From: Bacillota bacterium
GTDB taxonomy: Bacteria; Bacillota; Sulfobacillia; Sulfobacillales; Sulfobacillaceae
Reading direction: 5' to 3'
Assembly (NCBI GenBank): GCA_021799435.1
Contig: JAJZAN010000001.1
Coordinates: 62,001 to 126,000 of the forward strand
Length of the DNA stretch: 64,000 nucleotides
Numbering within the stretch: position 1 is the stretch's first letter; every line of letters begins with the position of its first letter. The notes under the pieces were generated by a model. It worked only from the letters and a program-made list of their open reading frames with translations. It had not been told where the DNA came from and did no database searches. Shown piece by piece: positions 27,032-35,317 of this stretch. A program made the translations under genes and the position numbers.

Positions 27032-28416
27032 GAAGCGCGGCGCGACTGTGCGCTCCGCTCCATTGACAGGGTGAATCCCAGACCCAGCAGGCCGAAGCAC
27101 GCCCCGATCACCATGACCCACAGAAATGCCAGGCTGAAGGACGTTCCCGAGCGCAACATACCGCGCAATAGGTGGAACACCGAGCTTCCCAGCGTCGTGC
27201 CGGCCACCATGCCCACGTACCGTGCCGTGGCCAGGGTTCCCGATGCCGCGCCCTGCTTTTCCGCCGGGGCCGCCTTCATAATCGCGGCGTTGTTGGGTGC
27301 GGCGAATAGTCCCGTCCCTGCCCCCATCAACACTAATCCAGCCACGAGCCACACATCGGCCGTCTGCCGCCATCCGGCGGCCGCGGCCAAGGAGGCCAAT
27401 CCCAGTACGTTGGCTGCCATTCCCAGCGAGGCCAGGCCGCGCGCTCCCCAGCGGTCCGACATCCGTCCCGCCCACGGCGCCAATACCATCATGAACGCTG
27501 GCATGATGGTCAGCACCAATCCAATTCGGCCCACCGTCCATCCCTGAACGCGGGATAGGTAGAAGGGCAGGAGAAACAAAGCGACAAAGAAGCACAAGTA
27601 ATTAATCATGGCTCCCAAGGTACCGTACCCGTAATTCCGTGTCCGAAACAGCCGTAGGTCAATGAGAGGATCCACCACGTGCTGCTGGCGCCGGATAAAC
27701 CACACGCCACTCACCATCAGTACGGGCACCAGAACCGCTATGAAGGTCCAAAAGCGGCTTAGGTAAGCGCTTGGGTTCATTAACAGAGTCAACGAAACCA
27801 TGGCGCCCATGAACGTGACGCTGCCGATGCTGTCAAAGCGCTGAGACGACCCGCGATCCCCGCCGGGAACGAAAGCCAACGCCATGATAGATCCGGCCAC
27901 GGCGATTGGCACCGCCATCCAAAAGATCGCCGGCCAGCCCGCGATTTGCGCCAACCACCCGCCGAAGATGGGCCCGATGGCTAGACCAAAATAGGTCATG
28001 AGTGCCTGCCACCCTAGGGCTGCTCCACGCTCTTCCACAGGAAACGCGGCGGTCAAGACCGCGGGTCCCGCGGACAATAACAAGGCGCCTGCCACCGCCG
28101 TGACGGCTCGAGCCGCCAGCAGTGCCGCAAGACTATGGCTCAAGGCGGCACCAGCCGACGCAAGACCGAACAACCCAAACCCGCCCGCTGTGATTAGGCG
28201 CCGATCGGCTAAGTCGGTAAGGCGTCCAGCGGGCAAGAGCAGCACAATTAAGACCACCAGATAGACCAGGTTAATCCAGGAAGCCAGCCCGATGGACAGG
28301 TGCAAATGCTGGGCAATCACTGGGAGCACGGTGTTGGTGACGCTGTTGGTCATGCTGGATAATAGCGTGCCGATGCCCATGGTAATGAGGATGCCAAGGT
28401 TTCGAGTGTTTGCCAT
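27028..28416 (-). CDS. MFS transporter
   Basis: Multi-TM ORF; VTNTVLPVIAQHL...LTDLADRRLITAGGF. Confidence 0.9.
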   Translation of the reverse strand: MANTRNLGILITMGIGTLLSSMTNSVTNTVLPVIAQHLHLSIGLASWINLVYLVVLIVLLLPAGRLTDLADRRLITAGGFGLFGLASAGAALSHSLAALLAARAVTAVAGALLLSAGPAVLTAAFPVEERGAALGWQALMTYFGLAIGPIFGGWLAQIAGWPAIFWMAVPIAVAGSIMALAFVPGGDRGSSQRFDSIGSVTFMGAMVSLTLLMNPSAYLSRFWTFIAVLVPVLMVSGVWFIRRQQHVVDPLIDLRLFRTRNYGYGTLGAMINYLCFFVALFLLPFYLSRVQGWTVGRIGLVLTIMPAFMMVLAPWAGRMSDRWGARGLASLGMAANVLGLASLAAAAGWRQTADVWLVAGLVLMGAGTGLFAAPNNAAIMKAAPAEKQGAASGTLATARYVGMVAGTTLGSSVFHLLRGMLRSGTSFSLAFLWVMVIGACFGLLGLGFTLSMERSAQSRRAS

Positions 28417-28488
28417 GATGAGATGCGCCTCTGTTCCGAATCAATTCGCCCCACCAGCATACCGTACAGCGGACCTTCGGTCTCTGAC

Positions 28489-28516
28489 AAAAAAAGCCGA
28501 CCCTCTAGGGGACGGC
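28489..28516 (-). terminator. Intrinsic terminator downstream of the amino-acid permease
   Basis: Minus strand GCCGTCCC-ctaga-GGGTCGGC-TTTTTTT. Confidence 0.8.
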
Positions 28517-28541
28517 CTGAGTGTGCCTAATCGCCGCACTC

Positions 28542-29996
28542 TTAACCCACAGCCTCCGAGATCTCCGCAGTAGCCGACTCCTCCGCCAGCGAGAAACCAC
28601 GGCTTTGAAAATATCGGCTGCCTCGAGCCCAGTATATCGCCATCGGCACTAGTCCCAGCGCCATGGACCCAAACCCCACCCAAAGGGTCGTGCCTGACAA
28701 ACTGCCGACCACTTCAACCAATATCCAAAACATGAACACGGCTCCGACGAAGGGCCACAGTCCGACAAAGAGGAAATTGGCTGCCGACCGAAATATAATG
28801 CGGCGATAGGTCAACACTACCGACAGACCCGCCAGTCCATAGTAAATGGCTATTTGCAGACCAATCGCATTGATAGCGTCAGTCATCACCGCGCTCACCG
28901 AACCTACAAAGTTAGAGGCCACGAAGAGAGCCACGGAGATAATCCCTACCACAACACTCGCCACCCAGGGCGTCTTCCATACGGGATGGATGCGGGCAAA
29001 GCCGCCGGGCAAGGTCCGATCCCGCCCCATCGCGAAGAGCGAGCGCGTGACCTGAATCAAGGTGGTTTCCAACGTGGCGATGGTCGAGAGCATCACGGCA
29101 AACGTCAACAACCGCCCGCCCAGCCCCGGCCAGATGGCTTGGCCCAAGACTGTCAGCACGTTGGCGCTGTTGGCACTGATGACATGTCCCGGAAGCGTAA
29201 CGTTGGTGGCTACAGTAAATACTTGGAAGAGCAAAAATACAATCACCACGCCCCACAAACCGCCCCGGCCCGGCGTACGCATCGCGTTCTTGGTTTCTTC
29301 ATTGAGGTTGGCGCTCACATCCCAGCCCCAATAGTAAAAAGCTGCGACCAAAGCCCCGGAGGCAAATCCAGACAACCCGTGGAATCCTCCGAAACCAAAC
29401 CAAGCCCATGAAAACGGAATACGGCCGCCATGGGCTGCATGCACTATGGCCAAAACCGCGAAGAGCAGCAATATGGCAATCTCAATGGAAGACATGATCC
29501 ACTGCACGCGGGCCGTAATCCGGATCCCGATCATGACCATAGCAGCCATGAGCAGGAACCAAAATGCCCCCACAATGGTCACTAAGAGCGTATTGTTCGA
29601 CCAGGCGCTGTGGAACAGGCCTAACGTCACCGACCCGGCCGGCAACGATCCCGCCACCATGAAGATGGTCGCCGACACCAACAACGCCCATCCCGCGATG
29701 TATCCAAAAATGGGATGGATAGCACGGGCAACCCAAGCGTAACTGGCACCCGCATTGGCTTCCGTGCGGCCTAAATAAGAAAACGCCCAGGCAATCCCGA
29801 ACATCGGGATTCCGCACCACAAAAGGGCCGCCGGCCCCATGAGTCCCACGGCGCCCACCAGCACAGCGGTTGACGCGGCGATGGAATAGGCGGGAGCACT
29901 GCCCGCAATCGCCATAATGATTGAGTCAAATCCGCCGAGCACATTGGCATCCAGCGATTTGACCTCGGTGTCCTGCATATTAATCCGTCCCTCCAC
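28542..29996 (-). CDS. APC-superfamily amino-acid permease
   Basis: FDSIIMAIAGSAPAYSIAASTAVLV; 12-TM-like profile. Confidence 0.88.
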   Translation of the reverse strand: MEGRINMQDTEVKSLDANVLGGFDSIIMAIAGSAPAYSIAASTAVLVGAVGLMGPAALLWCGIPMFGIAWAFSYLGRTEANAGASYAWVARAIHPIFGYIAGWALLVSATIFMVAGSLPAGSVTLGLFHSAWSNNTLLVTIVGAFWFLLMAAMVMIGIRITARVQWIMSSIEIAILLLFAVLAIVHAAHGGRIPFSWAWFGFGGFHGLSGFASGALVAAFYYWGWDVSANLNEETKNAMRTPGRGGLWGVVIVFLLFQVFTVATNVTLPGHVISANSANVLTVLGQAIWPGLGGRLLTFAVMLSTIATLETTLIQVTRSLFAMGRDRTLPGGFARIHPVWKTPWVASVVVGIISVALFVASNFVGSVSAVMTDAINAIGLQIAIYYGLAGLSVVLTYRRIIFRSAANFLFVGLWPFVGAVFMFWILVEVVGSLSGTTLWVGFGSMALGLVPMAIYWARGSRYFQSRGFSLAEESATAEISEAVG

Positions 29997-30228
29997 ATCA
30001 AAAATACGTGCGACAACGCCGGACCCTCACCCCGCGTAAAGGTCTCATTCCCCCTTCGAGAGTGGCCGCCGCACCCGTCTTCCTCCTGGTGCCGCCCGCA
30101 TCGGCCGGGCGTGTGGAGAGCTTGTCGAAAACGGTCGCAGGACAGCATAGCGGAGAAAGTATACCGTGTCCAAAGTCAGTCGTCGATATTTTTTTCGGGA
30201 ACAAATATGGAGGCAGAATCTGCAGCAT

Positions 30229-31155
30229 TCAGCGGGTCCGAGTGAGGTCCCAAAGCCGCCTGGCGAGCGCCAAATCATAAAACGCCGCGCCCACGCTTTT
30301 CATTAGCGTAACGCCGTGCTGGGGAGCTAATAGCGGCTCCCATAAAAATTGGATGCGGCCGGTCGTGGGTTCCATGCCGTCCAGCACAAATTCGCCCGCC
30401 TCGCGAACAGCCGTCTCTGAATCGGCGACCAGACGGGCCTGGGCTATGACGTCTCCCCCGATTTCCCGGGCATGCGGCTGGTATGATCCCATGGCGTTAA
30501 TGAGGACGTCCTCTCCCAGCCCCGAAACGATTAAGGGCTCTGGGCTTCCCGTCAGCGTTGTCACGACGTCGACATGGCCTACCGCATCCGACAGCCTGGC
30601 GGCCACTCGGATGGTCACACCGGTCATCCAGTCGGTATCTTTCAGCCGGTCGGCTAAGATTTGGGCTTTCCCCGGCGTGCGATTCCAGATGGTGAGGTGC
30701 GTCATGCCGCCCAGATCTGCCAACGCGCGGGCATGGAAAAAAGCCTCGTATCCCGCACCCACCAGCAGGTGGCGGGCGCGATTCAAGGCCAGTCGCTGAG
30801 TCGCGTAGGCAGCGATGGCGGCCGTACGCATGCCTGTGAACCAAGCGCCATCAGCCATCGCCAGCAGCCGGCCGGTGGACAGCTCAGACAACGCCACATG
30901 CCCTGATAAACCGGGCAGGGCCCGCCGAATGTTGTCCGGCCTCATAAACAAGGTCTTCTGCAGGGCCAAGTCGGACTCTGGGTCGTCAACCACCATCACC
31001 AGGGCGGTCCCACCTGCACCCGAGTAATGCCAGCGCACACTCGCATCCACGCCGTGGGGTCGGGCTAACGCGTCGGACAGCGCCGCTAGTACGACAGACG
31101 GCGGGGCTAGACGGTCAAGCGCCTCCGGATCGAGCCAGATGGGTTCTAAACTCAC
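30229..31155 (-). CDS. Ornithine cyclodeaminase/mu-crystallin family protein
   Basis: LVMVVDDPESDLALQKTLF...GVVDVVTTLTGSPEPLI-type motifs; GTG start overlaps the anti-sigma stop (GTGA). Confidence 0.82.
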   Translation of the reverse strand: MSLEPIWLDPEALDRLAPPSVVLAALSDALARPHGVDASVRWHYSGAGGTALVMVVDDPESDLALQKTLFMRPDNIRRALPGLSGHVALSELSTGRLLAMADGAWFTGMRTAAIAAYATQRLALNRARHLLVGAGYEAFFHARALADLGGMTHLTIWNRTPGKAQILADRLKDTDWMTGVTIRVAARLSDAVGHVDVVTTLTGSPEPLIVSGLGEDVLINAMGSYQPHAREIGGDVIAQARLVADSETAVREAGEFVLDGMEPTTGRIQFLWEPLLAPQHGVTLMKSVGAAFYDLALARRLWDLTRTR

Positions 31156-31808
31156 GAGACAGGCACCGTGGCACTCAACACCACCGAACCCATCCATTCG
31201 CCGCCCCATGACGCCTGTTCAGTACATACGACAATCTGATCTCCCGGCTTTAATCCGCCTTTCACCACGAACCAGCCGCGACCACCCTTATAGTGCAACG
31301 TTCCTAGGGCCTTGGGACCGACACCATCAATGCGCCACACTTCATAGACCTGGTTCTTGGGCGGCGCAGCCAGGGAACTAATAGTCATGGCTGCGCGGCC
31401 GCTGGGCTGCCACACCACCATATGTCCATATCGGTGCCCATAACTGCCCGTTAAGGCGACCAGATCCTTGGTGGCGGCTACAGCTGGGGGGCGCCCGGCG
31501 TGCATGGCATGGCCGATACCGACCCCGAATAATAGAGCCGCTGCCACAGCCAAGCCAGCCCAACTCGACGACCAGCGCCGCTGACGGGCTGACGCCACGC
31601 GTTTTTCCAACCGACGCAGCACTGCCGGCGGTGGCGGCGAATTCGAAATCCGGAAAATGAGTTCATCGGCCCAAAGGACTCCAGCCCGGGTTAATTCCTG
31701 ACAGGGTTCACACTGCTTTAAGTGGGCCAAGTAGCGCTCCTGGTCCGGTTGCTCCAACTCGCCGGCCAAAAAACGCAGTGTGAGGGATTCGGCTTCACAG
31801 TGCGCCAT
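31152..31808 (-). CDS. RskA-like anti-sigma factor
   Basis: HLKQCEPC zinc anti-sigma motif, TM segment, RskA-like C-terminal domain (QVYEVWRIDG...LGTLHYKGG). Confidence 0.88.
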   Translation of the reverse strand: MAHCEAESLTLRFLAGELEQPDQERYLAHLKQCEPCQELTRAGVLWADELIFRISNSPPPPAVLRRLEKRVASARQRRWSSSWAGLAVAAALLFGVGIGHAMHAGRPPAVAATKDLVALTGSYGHRYGHMVVWQPSGRAAMTISSLAAPPKNQVYEVWRIDGVGPKALGTLHYKGGRGWFVVKGGLKPGDQIVVCTEQASWGGEWMGSVVLSATVPVS

Positions 31809-32367
31809 CCGAATGCGCCTCCTTTTCCAACTGGCGCCGGAGGTGAGCAAGCGCCAACCGCAGTCGACTCTTCACGGTTCCCACCGGCAAATGCAAGACA
31901 CGAGCCACCCGGTGGGTCGGAAGTCCTTCCGCGTATACCATACGGACAATCTGGCGCTGCTCCGGGGACAATTCCTCCAGCAACTCCTCCATGGCAGTCT
32001 CACCAATGAGTGCCGCGATGGCATCCTCGGGATCGCGAACGTTGAGGATTCCCTCGTCGGGAAACAAGACGGACTGATCTTTGCGCTCCGAGGCAAGGTA
32101 GTCATAGATCACGTGGCGCGCGATGACCAGAATCCAGGTGTCAACCTCCCCGCGATCCCGATCCCACTTGTCAGCGTGGTACCACACGCGCAGAAAGACC
32201 TCCTGTACCACGTCTTCAGCCATGCGGTCATCGTTGAGTCGACGCCGGGCCAACTGGTATACGCCCGGGCTGTACCGATGGTACAACTCTCTGAGCGCGT
32301 CCCATTGGCCTCGTTGAATCTGCAGCATCAACTCGGCGAGATTCTCTCGATCGACCCGGCCCGGCAC
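31795..32367 (-). CDS. ECF sigma factor (SigK-like)
   Basis: Sigma region 2 (RMAEDVVQEVFLRVWYHADKWD) and region 4 (LPTHRVARVLHLPVGTVKSRLRLALAHLR). Confidence 0.92.
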   Translation of the reverse strand: MPGRVDRENLAELMLQIQRGQWDALRELYHRYSPGVYQLARRRLNDDRMAEDVVQEVFLRVWYHADKWDRDRGEVDTWILVIARHVIYDYLASERKDQSVLFPDEGILNVRDPEDAIAALIGETAMEELLEELSPEQRQIVRMVYAEGLPTHRVARVLHLPVGTVKSRLRLALAHLRRQLEKEAHSDGAL

Positions 32368-32422
32368 TCGCCATCACCTCTTTCGGGGACATTGTAAGCC
32401 ATCTGCCGCTGAAGATGCTCGG

Positions 32423-32435
32423 AAAATTGAATTTT
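32423..32435. promoter_or_regulatory. Perfect inverted repeat AAAATT-g-AATTTT between divergent genes
   Basis: 13-nt palindrome in the sigma/HNH-repeat intergenic region. Confidence 0.35.
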
Positions 32436-32508
32436 TTTCTAAAGTGATCCGAACGCCGCATCGTCTCGGTATCTACCAGTGAGACAAAACCCGAGGAGCG
32501 AAACAGCC

Positions 32509-33120
32509 ATGACAATCACCGAGACGAGCGCAAGACCCCGTCCGAAATGGTCCCCTGATCGGGTCATTGACGCGATTCAGCGCCGCTTCCAGCAAAACTT
32601 GCCTTTAAATCCCCAAGCCTTGGCTTCCGAAGATCCGCGACTCTTGGCCGCTGGCCGACGCTACTTCGGATCGTGGCCTCGAGCCTTGATGGCAGCCGGC
32701 ACGCCGCTCCAGTCGGCCCGGGCCTATGGACCCCGCCACGGTCGCGGATACTGGACTCAAGAATTTATCATTCAGAAAATCATGGAACACGCCCAGGCCG
32801 GGCACCCCCTGCATGCACACGCCATGCAAACGCAAGACAACCGCCTGGTATCCGCGGCCACCTATCATTTCGGGTCGTGGGCCAATGCCCTGGTTGCAGC
32901 CGGTTATGACGCGGAGTCTATTCGCGCCTCCCGCCGCCATTCGTGCGAGTCTGTCGTCGCAGAGATCCGAGCCCTTATCGAGGAACAAGCCGATCTTCGC
33001 GACTGCGCCATCCGCAAGAGCCATCGCCCCCTGTATTGGGCGGCTCAAAAGTACTTCGGCGGTTGGAAACAGGCTCTCAGAGAAGCCCGAATGCCCGCCC
33101 CGATCCATGGGCGCCCTTAA
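32509..33120 (+). CDS. Protein of three homing-endonuclease-associated (HNH_repeat-like) repeats, no nuclease domain
   Basis: Three gap-free 54-aa repeats ending (Y/H)FG(S/G)W..AL..A; ATG after GAGGAGC. Confidence 0.75.
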   Translation: MTITETSARPRPKWSPDRVIDAIQRRFQQNLPLNPQALASEDPRLLAAGRRYFGSWPRALMAAGTPLQSARAYGPRHGRGYWTQEFIIQKIMEHAQAGHPLHAHAMQTQDNRLVSAATYHFGSWANALVAAGYDAESIRASRRHSCESVVAEIRALIEEQADLRDCAIRKSHRPLYWAAQKYFGGWKQALREARMPAPIHGRP

Positions 33121-33181
33121 CTCTTGCGCCATTGGCGTTTGTGCCGCAAGATGGAGAAAAAGTTAATGGGGGCGCGTACGG

Positions 33182-34009
33182 TTGCCGTCTATTCGCGTTG
33201 CGCTGTTGCAGCTCAATCTCACTCAGGGAGTCGAGGCCTCACTGGGATTGACCGAGGTTCTCCTGTCTGAAGCCCAAAACCAAGGATCCGACCTTGTTCT
33301 ATTCCCAGAATTGTTTCCTCACCCGTGGTTCCCCACCGAAGAAGACTCCCGCCATTTTGCCTTAGCCCAAGCCATCCCCGGGATCCTGTCCCAGCACATG
33401 GCCGCCTTGGCCCGCCGTTTTCAGACCACATTGGTGGTGCCCCTATACGAAGACAACGGTTCTCGGCGCTACAACACCACAATTGTCATATCCGACCACG
33501 GCGACATTCTCTTTCGCTACCAAAAAAACCACATTCCCTACCACCCCGGCTGGTTTGAAAAATATTACTACGACCCCGGGACCTTGGGTTTCCCCGTGTT
33601 CCATTTCCGCGGCGCCACGATTGGAATTCAAACCTGCTGGGACAACCTCTTTCCGGAGGGAACCCGGCTTTTGGCCCTGCAAGGTGCGGATATTGTGCTG
33701 GCCCCCCGCGGGACGGGAAACGCAAGTTTGCACCGTTGGCGCACCCAGTTGGCTGGCAACGCACTAGCCAACAACCTCTTCGTGGTCTCCGTTAACCGGA
33801 TCGGGTTGGAAGGCGGACAGTGGATGTTTGGAGGCGACAGCTTTGCTGTGGGACCCGACGGAAACATGATTGACGCATTGAGTGGAGACAATGAGGTCAG
33901 AACCGTCGAACTGGATTTGGGTCAGGTGATGGAAACGCGACGCGAATGGCCATTCTTCTATGACCGGCGCCCTGAGCTCTACCAGCGTTTGGTGAATCGG
34001 CGTCCATAA
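33182..34009 (+). CDS. Carbon-nitrogen hydrolase (N-carbamoylputrescine amidase-like)
   Basis: Triad motifs LFPELFPHP, YQKNHIPYHPGWFEKYYYDPG, GIQTCWDNLFPE; TTG start. Confidence 0.88.
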   Translation: MPSIRVALLQLNLTQGVEASLGLTEVLLSEAQNQGSDLVLFPELFPHPWFPTEEDSRHFALAQAIPGILSQHMAALARRFQTTLVVPLYEDNGSRRYNTTIVISDHGDILFRYQKNHIPYHPGWFEKYYYDPGTLGFPVFHFRGATIGIQTCWDNLFPEGTRLLALQGADIVLAPRGTGNASLHRWRTQLAGNALANNLFVVSVNRIGLEGGQWMFGGDSFAVGPDGNMIDALSGDNEVRTVELDLGQVMETRREWPFFYDRRPELYQRLVNRRP

Positions 34010-34021
34010 GGAGACCTCGGT

Positions 34022-35317
34022 GTGAATGCATCCCCCACTATTCCCGGTTGGAAGCTGGTCGCATACAGTGCCAACCAATTGGGCATCAATCTCTTGTGGC
34101 AAGCCTTCAACACCGTGGCGGTCTTCTTTTATGTCACGGTGCTCAAAGTGCCCGGGACCGCTCTCTCCACCGCCCTTATCGCTTACGGCATCGTCAACGC
34201 CTTTTTGAATTTAGGTGCCGGCTACCTTAGCGACCGCACCCACACTCGTTGGGGACGCCGCATCCCGTACGTGCTCATCGGAAGTCTGCCCTTTGGGGTT
34301 GCCTTCTATCTCCTGTTTACCCCGCCCCACTGGGGCTCTGGGGGCCTCATCTATTACTTCTTGGGATTTACCTTTCTGTTTGACCTGTTCTTCACCGTCA
34401 CAGCCCTCAACGCCACAGCCCTCTATCCAGAAATGTATCGAACACCCCAGCAGCGCTCGTTCGTCGCGGCCCTGCAGCAACTGTTCGGCATTGCCGGTCT
34501 CATTCTCGGCGTCGCGCTCTCCAAGTCCTTGGGCGAGACGGTAGGTTGGTCCATCATGGGTCTCACCTTTGGCGTCATCGGCGCCGGCTCTCTCTATGTG
34601 TCCATCTTAGGGAGCTTTGAGAATCCGGCCTTCAGCGAGGCGCCGCTGGCATTCCGAGCTGCCCTTCGGGAGACGTTTCGGAACCGACGTTTCGTAACCT
34701 TTGTGCTGGCCAGCTTTCTCATCCAACTGGTGACCACCATGCTGACCACCATTTCTTCCTTCTACAGTAAATATGTGGTGCCGTTGTCACCGATTCAGAG
34801 CACCATTTTCATGGGTGCCATCTTTATCGTCGCCATTCCCGTGTCGTTCATTTGGGCCCGGGTGTCCCTCCGCATTGGCTCCGCCCGGTCCATGACCCTC
34901 AGCACCGCCCTGTGCCTTGTCACCCTGCTCTTGTTTATGGTAGACCGAAGTCCCTTCATGGTGATGGCCACCGGAGCGCTGCTGGGACTATCCATCTCGG
35001 GATTTTTGGTACTGCTGAACGTACTGTTGGCTGAGGTGATTGACTACGATGCCCTCATCACGGGCAAGCGGCGGGAAGGTATGTATCTGGGGATGAATGG
35101 ATTCATTATCCGCATTGGTCTCTCCGTGCAATACGCCATCATGGCGGTGTTCTTCGCGGTGAGCGGATATAATGCCCACCGCGCCGCGCAAACGCTCTCC
35201 ACTATCTGGGGATTCCGCCTGCTGTTAGGCGCGGTGCCGGCGGCCTTTCTGTTGTTGGCCTTGTGGGCCCTGCGCGCTTACGGGCGAGAATTGCAGAAGA
35301 CGCAAAAAACCGCCTAA
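34022..35317 (+). CDS. GPH/MelB-type MFS cation symporter
   Basis: GAGYLSDRTHTRWGRRIPYVLIGSLPFGVAFYLLF typical of GPH family. Confidence 0.88.
   Translation: MNASPTIPGWKLVAYSANQLGINLLWQAFNTVAVFFYVTVLKVPGTALSTALIAYGIVNAFLNLGAGYLSDRTHTRWGRRIPYVLIGSLPFGVAFYLLFTPPHWGSGGLIYYFLGFTFLFDLFFTVTALNATALYPEMYRTPQQRSFVAALQQLFGIAGLILGVALSKSLGETVGWSIMGLTFGVIGAGSLYVSILGSFENPAFSEAPLAFRAALRETFRNRRFVTFVLASFLIQLVTTMLTTISSFYSKYVVPLSPIQSTIFMGAIFIVAIPVSFIWARVSLRIGSARSMTLSTALCLVTLLLFMVDRSPFMVMATGALLGLSISGFLVLLNVLLAEVIDYDALITGKRREGMYLGMNGFIIRIGLSVQYAIMAVFFAVSGYNAHRAAQTLSTIWGFRLLLGAVPAAFLLLALWALRAYGRELQKTQKTA

Noticed and set aside
26687-27595. 302-aa minus-strand ORF across NUDIX and MFS genes
   Set aside because: Overlaps two well-supported genes in other frames; low-complexity Gly/Arg composition.
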